Of a stretch of DNA of 6,742 nucleotides, positions 1-6,693 are shown in pieces (the first letter of the stretch is position 1; every line of letters starts with the position of its first letter). Below the pieces are notes generated by a model, which was given only the letters and a program-made list of their open reading frames with translations, searched no databases and had not been told where the DNA came from. Origin of the DNA: an uncultured Rhodopirellula sp. (lineage in GTDB: Bacteria; Planctomycetota; Planctomycetia; Pirellulales; Pirellulaceae); NCBI GenBank assembly GCA_913061385.1, contig CAJXTM010000207.1, positions 1 to 6,742 of the forward strand, written 5' to 3'. Both the position numbers and the translations under genes were made by a program.

Positions 1-49
1 ATCTACACGTAAGGAGTCGTCGGCAGCGTCAGATGTGTATAAGAGACAG
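1..49 (+). other. Illumina Nextera P5-side adapter (artefact)
   Basis: This is synthetic library sequence, not genome. Positions 1-8 are the end of the P5 flow-cell sequence, 9-16 are the 8-base i5 index GTAAGGAG, 17-30 are the Nextera read-1 arm, and 31-49 are the Tn5 mosaic end (AGATGTGTATAAGAGACAG). The genomic insert begins at 50. Translating this stretch gives the well-known spurious peptides MCIRDR (plus strand) and LSLIHI (minus strand), so any open frame running into it has a false terminus. The index matches, from memory, the Illumina S505/N505 i5 index. Confidence 0.99.
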
Positions 50-346
50 GACCTCGAGCATTGCAATCGCTGAGTTCGCATCGATCCCGAAAATGCTACT
101 CGAGGTATCTGGATCAACAATCGCACCGACAACCAAGCTCAGACCATTCGTCGAAGCTACCCCGCCCAAACCTCGTACATTCCGGGCTTTGGCACGGGTG
201 ATGGGCTTGAGATCCGAAAGACCAAATTGACCAAAAGTCGCTTCTGCCTTCGCGGTTAGCTGATAGGCCTGAACCGGTTCGTCCGCTAAACCAACCTGTG
301 TGAATACGCAAAGAAAGGCCAGACTGACAAAAAAACGCAACATCAT
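50..346 (-). CDS. Small secreted protein with FGL/VRGLG motif, 3' truncated by adapter
   Basis: Function unknown. The first 99 residues are present; the frame then runs into adapter at 49, so the real C-terminus is missing. The start is one of two adjacent ATG codons (346-344 or 343-341), chosen because a classic signal peptide follows directly: Met-Met-Leu-Arg, a hydrophobic core at about residues 5-20, and a likely signal peptidase I site after Gly-Leu-Ala (19-21). The frame stays open upstream to 508, but that part has no protein character. The mature part holds FGLSDL (41-46) and VRGLG (57-61). The same two motifs at the same 16-residue spacing occur in the divergent gene at 969-1424, so the two look like paralogues. 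An AGG precedes the start, but the ribosome site is weak. Export is inferred; the role is not known. Confidence 0.75.
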
Positions 347-968
347 ACACCTGTCTTTGATCATGGAAATTTTTTGATGGTCACATGTAGAACGACCCGG
401 TCGCTGACCGCCATATGTTGCTAATCGGTAATTTCCACAAAAGAACCGAAACACAACACTTCCAATACCTAAGAGCAACCCACTCCCCCCAGGCCTCGCA
501 ACCAACAAAGCTTGCTCGTAGGCATTTTTTTGAGTCGATGGACCTCGCCTTTCACACAGATGGCGGTCTGGCCACCCGCCGCACAGTGTTCTTTGAAGAC
601 ACTTTCAGCTGTATGTCCCGGTATCACTTATATCGGTACCGACCCAAATGAAGTGACCCAGCCATGTCCCAAACGCAGTGTAGCTCTGCAGAAAAACTGC
701 TCTGATCGCTTGTTGGGAGTACCAACATCAAAAAAAAATTAAAGTGCGCTGGAGACAGAAAGTACGCCTAACATGGAAAAACAAAAACCTCAAAAAACAC
801 CCCAATCTACCTGGCTTGCCTATACCGCCCATTGATTCATTGCATCTCTTCATTGCTCCTCTGCCCCACACCTACAATAGCTCCCAGGTACGCTATATTC
901 ACAAGACGCTCTGGGGCAAACGCCCAAATCGCGAAAGAACGAATCGCTTAAAGATTGAAAGTTGCACT
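347..968. other. Divergent intergenic region between the two secreted-protein genes
   Basis: This 622-base stretch separates two divergent genes and should hold both promoters. No strong promoter is visible. The best guess for the plus gene is TTCATT (849-854) and TACAAT (873-878) with an 18-base spacer, which is weak. Small symmetrical elements are present: CGGTC-gct-GACCG at 398-410, the perfect palindrome TCGGTACCGA at 633-642, and a nine-base A run near 730. A minus-strand frame of 52 codons (627-469, GTG start) has a protein-like composition with two cysteines and the string LRGLGGVG, but no recognised family, so I do not call it a gene. The frame open from 744 to 968 in phase with the downstream gene lacks protein character and is taken as untranslated. 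Confidence 0.5.
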
Positions 969-1424
969 GTGAAATTTTCTGTTTGGTTATTGGCACTGGC
1001 ATGCTGGACACCTTTTGGGTGCAATGCAGAAGACTGGGCATGTTTTGGACTCGATGAAATCGAAGTGTTATCGGATAGACAGGGCCACCAAGTTCGAGGC
1101 TTGGGGATATTTGCCAAGTCAAATGCGTCGAGTGGTATCGCGGTCAATATTGTGACGCCCGGTTTTGGTTCGAACTTGAATTTGTTCGCCACTGACCACA
1201 ATTCGAGTAGTGATAGAAGAATCACGAGTGATGTCACAACTCAACCAAACAGCCTCGGCGTAGGGGTGATGTCGATCGGAATCGTCAGTATCAACAACTT
1301 AAGCCTAACACTGAGTAACGACACCGATGGTTCTCTCCGCACCTTCAGCATTCAGATGTCAGCGTTTTCATCACAAGCAGGTGGTAATGCATTTGGCGGC
1401 GTGAGTTCCCCTATCGCCTTCTAG
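969..1424 (+). CDS. Small secreted protein with FGL/VRGLG motif (151 aa)
   Basis: Function unknown. I place the start at GTG 969-971 because a signal peptide begins there: Lys at 2, a hydrophobic core at about residues 3-17, and a plausible signal peptidase I site after Cys-Asn-Ala (18-20). A longer in-phase frame reaches back to 744 but would bury the signal peptide. GAAAG about 10 bases upstream is a poor ribosome site. The mature protein of about 131 residues has FGLDEI (26-31) and VRGLG (42-46). It then has a stretch rich in Ser, Asn, Gly and Thr with alternating hydrophobic residues, suggesting a beta-rich secreted domain (inference). It ends in Ala-Phe before TAG. The two motifs match the divergent gene ending at 346 in sequence and spacing. 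No membrane anchor, lipobox or catalytic motif is seen. The reading frame is intact. Confidence 0.75.
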   Translation: MKFSVWLLALACWTPFGCNAEDWACFGLDEIEVLSDRQGHQVRGLGIFAKSNASSGIAVNIVTPGFGSNLNLFATDHNSSSDRRITSDVTTQPNSLGVGVMSIGIVSINNLSLTLSNDTDGSLRTFSIQMSAFSSQAGGNAFGGVSSPIAF

Positions 1425-1627
1425 CCTTAATCCTCATTGCTGGCTCGGATGATCGATGGTTCGAAGAAATTGATGATTGAACACGGGTTCCATTCGGAAT
1501 GGGGATTGTTGGAATCCGCTTTACCCTTATGCAATCTTCGATCGAGCGGCAAATGGTCTGAGCACGATGTTGGCTCGAGTGTACATCAGCGATGCGAAAC
1601 ACAGCACAGTCACAAGTGTTAAGCAAC
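1425..1627. other. Intergenic region, no gene recognised
   Basis: This region lies between the secreted-protein gene and the cyclase relic. It contains a 13-base odd palindrome CCATTCGGAATGG (1490-1502), followed by a shorter GGATT/AATCC inverted repeat, which together could form adjacent stem-loops. No T-run follows, so a terminator is not supported. A plus frame from 1477 reads WNPLYPYAIFDRAANG, which looks more protein-like than random, but I cannot assign it to a family. It could be a fragment of another decayed gene. Confidence 0.4.
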
Positions 1628-2484
1628 ATGCCACTTTATGTTTTACACGTGGTCTGCATAATCACCAGCTGTAGCCTTGTTAGCATTGGCAGCAGTCAGG
1701 AACTTGTCTCATACGCCTTAATATGAGTACACCAACGCACGGACACCGAGTCGCAGCGACTTGACATCACCAACCAGCAGGTGATCGATCTGTCTCACCG
1801 ATTCGAAAATCAAACCATTCCTTGGTCGGCAGAAACCAGTTTCCTATTGATTCTGGAAAAGCGGGAATTACCAAAAAGGGACACGACTACTCGTGAAATC
1901 GATTTTGGCGACCGAACACGGTGGCAACTACCTTGAGACGCCCGTTCACTTCAACGACAACGAAAAGTCGGTTGACCAATTGCCGGTTCAGCAATTGATG
2001 GCAAAGCGGCTGTGATTGATGTGACCGCGGCGTGCCACACAGACCCCGATTTCTCAAATGAGTGTTGCTGACTTGAGAGCGTGGGAAAAAAACTGGACGC
2101 CACTTAGTTGATGTGATTATTCTTCTGAGAAGCGGCTATGCCACACATTGGCCTGATCGAGAAAAGCATTTCAGTACCAACCAACTAGGTCCTGAGGCTG
2201 TTGCTGAACTGCATTTCCCCGGCCTTGATCCGGAAACCGCACGCTGGCTTACCGAGCACCTCGTGATGAAGGCAATCAGCCTTGCCACCACAATCATCGC
2301 CTACGGTCAGTCAACACGATTCCAAAGCCGCGTGACTCTCTTCAAGCACGAAATACCAGCCATGGAAAACGTTACCGACATGAGTCGCCTGCCAATTGCC
2401 GATGCAACGATTGTTGCGTTGCCCATGAAAATTGGTGGTGGTACAGGAGGACGTCTACGAATCACTGCTTGGCTACCCGATTGA
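1628..2484 (+). pseudogene. Cyclase / kynurenine formamidase-family protein, degraded
   Basis: Intact relatives are metal-dependent hydrolases or cyclases of about 280 residues; 857 bases here would encode about 285. Pieces in family order: ATG 1628 with a signal-like N-terminus; VIDLSHRFENQTIPW (from about 1781); GITKKGHDYS; TEHGGNYLETPVHF (from about 1911); AAVIDVTAACHTDPDF; SVADLRAWE; then one open stretch 2107-2481 with ILLRSGYATHWPDREKHF, LHFPGLDPETARWL, AYGQSTRF and ALPMKIGGGTGG. Lesions: stops TGA 1724 and TGA 1894; frameshifts near 1857-1860 (A run), 1903-1906 (T run), 2003-2005 (A run), 2053-2056 and 2103-2106. The zinc motif HGGTHLDAPxHF now reads HGGNYLETPVHF, losing the second His and the Asp. 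The downstream His ligand near QSTxFxxH appears replaced by Arg, and the expected DTASIDYG reads TTIIAYG. These substitutions indicate relaxed selection. The original substrate cannot be told. Confidence 0.88.
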
Positions 2485-2532
2485 TCTGAGAAACGCCGAT
2501 GACCACTTTTTTGGGGACAAGGACCGCGAATT

Positions 2533-4431
2533 TCAGTCGTCCTTCGAAACAGATCCTCGCATCATGAATGGATCGCTGGTGACAATCGAGACCACCAACT
2601 CACTGAATCGGTAGCCGCTTGCTTTCAGCTGTTCGTAGGCGTCATTGATCACACAACGATCGTACGAAGTCAGCCCTCGGCCCAACCCGTAGGTCAGCAA
2701 TTTTTGTGCAAGACATCTACAAAATTGTTCAGATTTGCGGTCAGTGAGAACCTGCATCAAGCCATCCGCTCCATCAAAGCTGATACCACCGGGTAATTCT
2801 CCGCTTGCGTCGATCTCGAACTTCCCATCTCGCTCTCGCCACGCTCCGATCGCATCAAAATTCTCAAGACCAAAGCCGAGTGCATCCATCGTACGATGAC
2901 AAACGGCACAAGACTCATTTGACCGGTGCTGCTCCATTTGTTCCCGAAGTGAACCCAGCGTTTCAATTCCTTCCTCTAGTTCTGGCACATCAGCGGGGGG
3001 TGGCGGCGGTGGTTCCGCAAGAATGTTATCGAGAATCCATTTTCCTCGCTTCACCGGAGAGGTACGCGTGGGATTCGAAGTCAGCATCAAAATACTTGCA
3101 TGCGTAAGAACACCACGTCGGCCTTTTGACAATTTCACCCGCTGAAAACCTTGACCCTTGATGGGCTGTAATCCGTAATGACTTGCAAGCCGTTGATTCA
3201 CATAGGTGAAATCAGCTGTCAGAAACTCCAGGACATTTCGATCCTCGCTGATCATTGCCTGAAAAAAGAGCTCTGTCTCTTTTCGCATCGATGCCTGCAA
3301 CTCATCATCAAAGTTCGGAAAAAGATCGGGATCAGGCTCCAAACGGGTGACATCACGAAGCTGCAACCACTGTCCTGCGAAATTTTCAACAATCGCACTC
3401 GCCTTGGGATCCAGAAGCATTCGTTTAGCTTCAGCTACCAGCACATCACGCTGGGTCAGTTTACCGGTCTTCGCAAGATCCAACAGTCGCTGGTCTGGCA
3501 TGCTGCTCCAGAGAAAATAAGACAACCGCGAAGCCAATTCAAAGCCATCCAGCTTGCGAATACCATTCGCGTCATCCTGACTAGGATCCTTTTCAATCCT
3601 GAACAAAAAATGCGGACTCGTGAGCGCTGCTACCACCACAGTTTTGTAAATCTCCTCGGATTCGCTATCTTGCCCCCAAGCGTCACGCATGATTGTGAAT
3701 AGACGCACTTGCTCGTCCTGTGTCACAGGCCGCCTGAACGCTCTCGATGCGAAGTGTTGGATATTAAGCCGAGCAGACTGTGCCTGTGCCAACAAATTAT
3801 CAGAGCCTGGCTGGTGAGGAAAAATCTTCTTTGCCAACGCTTCGTCCTCAAAAATCTCATCCGCGATTACGTAAGCGGCCTCGATATATTTTTCCAACAG
3901 AATCGGAGGAAGCGATAACACATCGCCAATATTGTCAAACCCCTCGCCCACATCATCAGAAGGGAATCCGGCAGCAAGATTCAGATCCAGACCTGTAAGA
4001 TCACGAATTGTGTTGTTGTATTCGGCCTTGTTAAGTCGGCGGACAGTCACCCGTCCGGGATGTTTATCTGCTGAGCAATCAAAACTTTCCAGCACCGCCT
4101 CAAGAGCAAGTGACAGTTTGGAAACCTCTAACATCGAAGGTTGTGGTTGATCTGCTGGTGGCATCTGATGTTCATTCACCAACCGTATCACTTGCTCCCA
4201 GAGATCATAATCCTGTTGCACATTTGCAGTTTGTTTGTACTGATCAAAAGCAATCCCACCCTCAGGTTCTTCGCTGTTATGGCACTCATAACAATGAGCT
4301 TTCAGAAACGGCACCACCTCGCCGGTAAAAGAGTCCGGTGCAGGAATTTCTTCACCGTGCCCCACGTTGCACGAAGCAACCAGCAACCCGCAAGTGGCAG
4401 CGACTATTTTGTATTTTTTTAAAGCGTTCAT
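2533..4431 (-). CDS. DUF1592-family di-haem cytochrome-like protein (planctomycete type), 632 aa
   Basis: This is an intact exported protein of unknown biochemical role, probably in periplasmic electron transfer or breakdown of complex substrates (inference from haem motifs). Lys-rich N-terminus, hydrophobic segment 8-20, and Val-Ala-Ser-Cys at 18-21 as a possible lipobox. Domains in order: planctomycete cytochrome c with CYECH (47-51) and a Met-Pro-Pro at 90-92 that may supply the axial Met; DUF1587 (about 125-190, RRLNKAEYNNTIRDLTGLD); DUF1595 (about 218-280, ASRAFRRPVT); DUF1592 (about 292-420, LASRLSYFLWSSMPD); DUF1588 (about 435-535, RRGVLTHASILMLTSNPTRT, poly-Pro 474-479, second haem site CAVCH 508-512); DUF1585 (about 548-622, LLTYGLGRGL, SDPFM). 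The start is ATG 4431, as the signal peptide begins there; no Shine-Dalgarno is seen. Such genes usually sit next to a DUF1552 gene; none is present here. It converges with the cyclase relic 48 bases away. Confidence 0.95.
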   Translation of the reverse strand: MNALKKYKIVAATCGLLVASCNVGHGEEIPAPDSFTGEVVPFLKAHCYECHNSEEPEGGIAFDQYKQTANVQQDYDLWEQVIRLVNEHQMPPADQPQPSMLEVSKLSLALEAVLESFDCSADKHPGRVTVRRLNKAEYNNTIRDLTGLDLNLAAGFPSDDVGEGFDNIGDVLSLPPILLEKYIEAAYVIADEIFEDEALAKKIFPHQPGSDNLLAQAQSARLNIQHFASRAFRRPVTQDEQVRLFTIMRDAWGQDSESEEIYKTVVVAALTSPHFLFRIEKDPSQDDANGIRKLDGFELASRLSYFLWSSMPDQRLLDLAKTGKLTQRDVLVAEAKRMLLDPKASAIVENFAGQWLQLRDVTRLEPDPDLFPNFDDELQASMRKETELFFQAMISEDRNVLEFLTADFTYVNQRLASHYGLQPIKGQGFQRVKLSKGRRGVLTHASILMLTSNPTRTSPVKRGKWILDNILAEPPPPPPADVPELEEGIETLGSLREQMEQHRSNESCAVCHRTMDALGFGLENFDAIGAWRERDGKFEIDASGELPGGISFDGADGLMQVLTDRKSEQFCRCLAQKLLTYGLGRGLTSYDRCVINDAYEQLKASGYRFSELVVSIVTSDPFMMRGSVSKDD

Positions 4432-4562
4432 GTAAACAGTCTAGCATTCGAACCAGTCCTCAACCGCATCGACTCTACTAGCCCATGGTACCCGCCAACT
4501 TTGGTACTAAAAAGCCAGACCTCCAGACCTCACAACTTAGATGCGAAATCCCGTGTACTCAC

Positions 4563-4580
4563 GGTAAAACACTTTTTACC
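4563..4580. repeat. Perfect 7-bp inverted repeat, 4-base loop
   Basis: GGTAAAA-CACT-TTTTACC forms a perfect 7-bp hairpin or operator-like dyad. It lies about 130 bases upstream of the DUF1592 start codon. It could be a regulator site or chance in an AT-rich spacer. Neither possibility is supported by other evidence. Confidence 0.3.
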
Positions 4581-4646
4581 AATGAATTCACCTTGGAGAA
4601 AATTTACATCCGAGTTGATTTGAGTGTGTTGACATGTTCTCCATCA

Positions 4647-4670
4647 AAATCACGTGACTGTCCGTGATTT
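4647..4670 (-). terminator. Hairpin just past the USP relic, possible terminator
   Basis: AAATCACG and CGTGATTT form a perfect 8-bp stem with an 8-base loop. On the minus strand the hairpin lies 17 bases beyond the ancestral stop codon of the USP gene (4690-4688), where a terminator would be expected. The stem has only four G:C pairs and a run of four T follows, so it would be weak. The position is the main argument. Confidence 0.35.
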
Positions 4671-4687
4671 GCACACCGACCTCAATC

Positions 4688-5117
4688 TCAGGAACGCAGA
4701 ACGAGCACTGGACAAGTCGCAAGTCATACCACTCTCTCTGCCACTGAGCGCACCAGAAGATGCTCAATGAAGCCCTGCCCGTGAGACGACAGGACGATGA
4801 GTTCAGCGCCAATCTCGCTTGCAAAATTTAAAATTTCTCGGCCTGCATCACCGATCTTCACATGAAGCTGGACAGTCTCGTATTTTTCGCCTGACAGCTT
4901 GTCTTTCAAATGGGACTTTGCCGAATCAATACGAGATTCCGTGGTAATTGTCCCGTACAAATTTCCTAGGCTCCATCGTCGACAGTGGTGACAAGACGTG
5001 TATCACATGGACGCCGCCTCATCCACTTTGGATTTCCAATGCCCGGTCTAAGGCAGCAAACGACAAATCGCTAAAGTCGATAGGTACCACAGTGCTCTCT
5101 GATGTCATTCCGAGCAT
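4688..5117 (-). pseudogene. Universal stress protein (single domain), interrupted
   Basis: USPs are cytoplasmic Rossmann-like proteins, some ATP-binding, linked to stress survival. From ATG 5117 the frame gives VVPIDFSDLSFAALDRAL, a typical first strand and helix. It then meets TGA at 5021-5019. The same frame resumes with VHVIHVLSPL, then shifts by one base in AGGAAATTT (about 4959-4966), apparently an inserted A, and continues with LYGTITTESRI, IGDAGREILNFASEIGAELIVLSSHGQG and SVAERVV to TGA 4726-4724. Past that stop the same phase reads LATCPVLVLRS and ends at TGA 4690-4688, the normal USP ending. CGA (Arg) to TGA explains the last stop. The total of about 143 residues is normal for the family. 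The nucleotide loop reads SSHGQGFIEHLLVRS, where the usual form is G-x2-G-x9-G(S/T); the second part is poorly kept. A good Shine-Dalgarno is retained. Confidence 0.88.
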
Positions 5118-5125
5118 GATCTGCT

Positions 5126-5130
5126 CTCCT
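5126..5130 (-). promoter_or_regulatory. Shine-Dalgarno of the USP relic
   Basis: On the minus strand AGGAG lies 8 bases before ATG 5117-5115, the best ribosome site in the window. It decides for this ATG over the in-frame ATG at 5108-5106. Translation from it would now stop after 32 codons. Confidence 0.6.
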
Positions 5131-5399
5131 CAATCTAAACCTAAGTCTGTCAGGCCACTACAAAACCAGAACGATCCTGGTCACAGGTGGCGAGTTGACC
5201 CTACGCAAGGCAAACCAACTGCTGTTTAAACCGCACCTCTCTATTCTATCTCATCAGGTTTCCATCCGTGACGCTTCATAACGATGCCTTTACCCTAGCA
5301 AGACTCCCCACTTGGGACCCAACACCAAATTTGCGTTCAATAGCATCCCTTCATTACCCTTAACGCGCTACCCCACTTCTGTTTGACCGAAACCACAAA
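5131..5399. other. Region between divergent USP relics
   Basis: About 270 bases separate the minus-strand USP start from the first recognisable part of the plus-strand tandem USP. The N-terminal third of that tandem USP should lie in the right half of this stretch, but I could not recover it in any frame: stops are frequent and no USP-like first strand is visible. Either it has decayed beyond recognition or it is deleted. No clear promoter is seen. Confidence 0.35.
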
Positions 5400-6090
5400 T
5401 GATGGCAAGTCGCTGGAAGTCCGCAATCCACTACTGTCGAAGGTGCTTGCCGAGGGTGTTATCAAGAGAGACTTGTAACGCAAGTACTTCAAAATGGTGT
5501 ACAAAGCCATCAGCACTTATTCAACATTCTACAAACGGTTCGGCCAATCCAACTGCTGTCGCGAGCCAACGAGCTTTTAACACTCAACCGCTCATGTGTC
5601 AGATCATGCCAAGTGCAGCGTCCTAGTGGCCCGACCTTCTGAGATCCTGCAAGAAAACCAAAGGTTTCAGATAATGATTGGGTATCAAGACACGGAAGCA
5701 GCACGGCGTGCTGTGGAGTAATTCAAGCAGGCGAACTGGACGATACAAACCGAGGCACACCTTGTCTCTACTGTCTCACTTCTGTCGTCTTTCCAGACTG
5801 AAATTGTCGTCGACACGGATAGCATTGCCCAGGCTGCCACACATGCTTTGCTTGAAGCCAAAGACTCACTGTCGCAATCAGGAATCAATGCCACAACACA
5901 ATTGATCGAAGCCGACCATGTCGCCGACAGTCTCGTCGAGTATGCCGAGCAACACAGATGTGATCTGATGATTGTAGGTCAAAACCAAAATAACAGACTT
6001 GGCCGCATGCTCATGGGCAGTGTCTCACGAGTCGTGATGCGATACGCTTCCTGAAGTGTTTGGATCACACGAAACCAAGTCCTTAGCTGA
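5400..6090 (+). pseudogene. Tandem (two-domain) universal stress protein, heavily degraded
   Basis: Remnants follow the order of a double-USP protein. First domain: LLSKVLAEGVIKR (phase of 5470), LVTQVLQNGV (from 5472), PSALIQHSTNGSAN then VASQRAF (phase of 5399), and VSDHAKCSVLVARP (from 5596). Three frame changes join these pieces. Second domain in one phase: FQIMIGYQDTEAARRAVE, stop TAA 5719-5721, FKQANW, an A-rich helix, INATTQLIEADHVADSLVEY, CDLMIVGQNQNNRLGRMLMG and SVSRVVMRYAS, then stop TGA 6052-6054. In the same phase SVWITR follows and ends at TGA 6088-6090, matching the usual A-x-CSVLVxR ending, so the TGA likely replaced a Cys codon (TGC). TAA 5719 is likely CAA (Gln) mutated. The second-domain loop GQNQNNRLGRMLMGSVS still fits G-x2-G-x9-G(S/T) loosely. 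The left boundary is approximate. The relic cannot make a working protein. Confidence 0.85.
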
Positions 6091-6168
6091 TCGACAATAA
6101 AACCCGATGCGACTTTCACTTCCTATTTGTTTTCCACCCACTTTTAAATTGACTTATCGCGACCAACC

Positions 6169-6693
6169 ATGAAACGTTTTGAAAATATTTTGCTCTACTC
6201 GGGCATGGAGGAAAATGAAGTAGCATTCGCTCGAGCACTGAAACTCGCAAACGAAAATCAGGCAACATTAGCAATCGTGGATATAGTGAAGCCAATCCCA
6301 ACTGCATTGGGAATGTTCACGAATTTGGCAAGCAGTTAAGAAATTCAGCAACTGATCGTCAAAGATCATCATGAAAAATTGCAGGAGATTGCTGACTCAC
6401 ATAAGGAGATAGGAGCCGAGATCAAAGTCACAGTTGCCGAGGGCGATCCAGCGACCGAAATCGTCAAACAAGTGATCCAAAATGGGCACGACCTTGTGAT
6501 CAAATCCGTTGATGGCCAAACCGTTGGCAAACTATTTGGGGGTATCGCTCGCTCACTTTTGAGAATCTGTCCCTATCCTCTGTGGTTGCTGAAACCTGAC
6601 ATTGATGGTGAATTTGACAGAATGCTGACAGCTGTCGATTTCGATGCGTCCGATGAAGCGCATCGAAATCCAAATCAAAAGCTCATCGAAATC
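6169..6693 (+). pseudogene. UspE-like tandem universal stress protein, in-frame stop, 3' cut by adapter
   Basis: From ATG 6169 one phase runs to the adapter (175 codons), broken only by TAA at 6337-6339 (codon 57). Before it: MKRFENILLYSGMEENEVAF, the first strand and helix of a USP domain. After it: QQLIVKDHHEKLQEIADS, GAEIKVTVAEGDPATEIVKQ, GHDLVIKS, RSLLRICPYPLWLLKP, then the start of a second domain with MLTAVDFDASDEAHRNPNQK. GHDLVxK, CPxPxWxxK and the beginning of a second repeat match the layout of E. coli UspE (about 316 residues), so roughly half the gene is present. The stop could derive from a Gln or Glu codon. No other lesion is seen, so this gene is either the most recently broken of the three USPs or carries a sequence error. 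The ribosome site is weak. If the stop is an error, this is a functional CDS. It follows the tandem USP by 78 bases on the same strand. Confidence 0.85.

Larger units (their letters stand above)
4432..4687. other. Intergenic region upstream of the DUF1592 gene
   Basis: This 256-base stretch separates the end of the minus-strand USP relic from the start of the DUF1592 gene on the same strand, so it should contain the DUF1592 promoter. I see no convincing -35/-10 pair. It contains two perfect inverted repeats listed separately (4563-4580 and 4647-4670) and a direct repeat TGGTAC on either side of 4495-4505. No coding pattern is recognised. Confidence 0.4.

Noticed and set aside
436..508. PEP-CTERM-like tail on the minus strand (RPGGSGLLLGIGSVVF)
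   Set aside because: The Pro-Glu-Pro motif and the closing Arg cluster are absent, and the frame runs on into the signal peptide gene. The resemblance is probably chance.
744..968. N-terminal extension of the secreted protein to GTG 744
   Set aside because: It would place the signal peptide internally, and the 75 added residues are Lys/Pro-rich with no domain character.
1490..1502. Palindrome CCATTCGGAATGG as a terminator of the secreted-protein gene
   Set aside because: The loop is one base and no T-run follows on either strand.
2432..2614. Plus-strand 60-codon frame overlapping the cyclase relic end
   Set aside because: It is in a different phase from the cyclase C-terminus and antisense to the DUF1592 3' end, and has no start signal.
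3178..3702. Plus-strand frame of 174 codons
   Set aside because: It is a shadow of the DUF1592 gene on the opposite strand and has no recognisable protein features.
4948..5229. Plus-strand frame of 93 codons between USP relics
   Set aside because: It lies antisense to the reconstructed USP N-terminus and its Shine-Dalgarno, and has no family resemblance.
1724..6339. Stop-codon reassignment or recoding as the reason for many in-frame stops
   Set aside because: Both TGA and TAA interrupt, at positions expected to be Arg, Cys, Gln and others, and real frameshifts are present too. The intact DUF1592 gene reads under the standard code.
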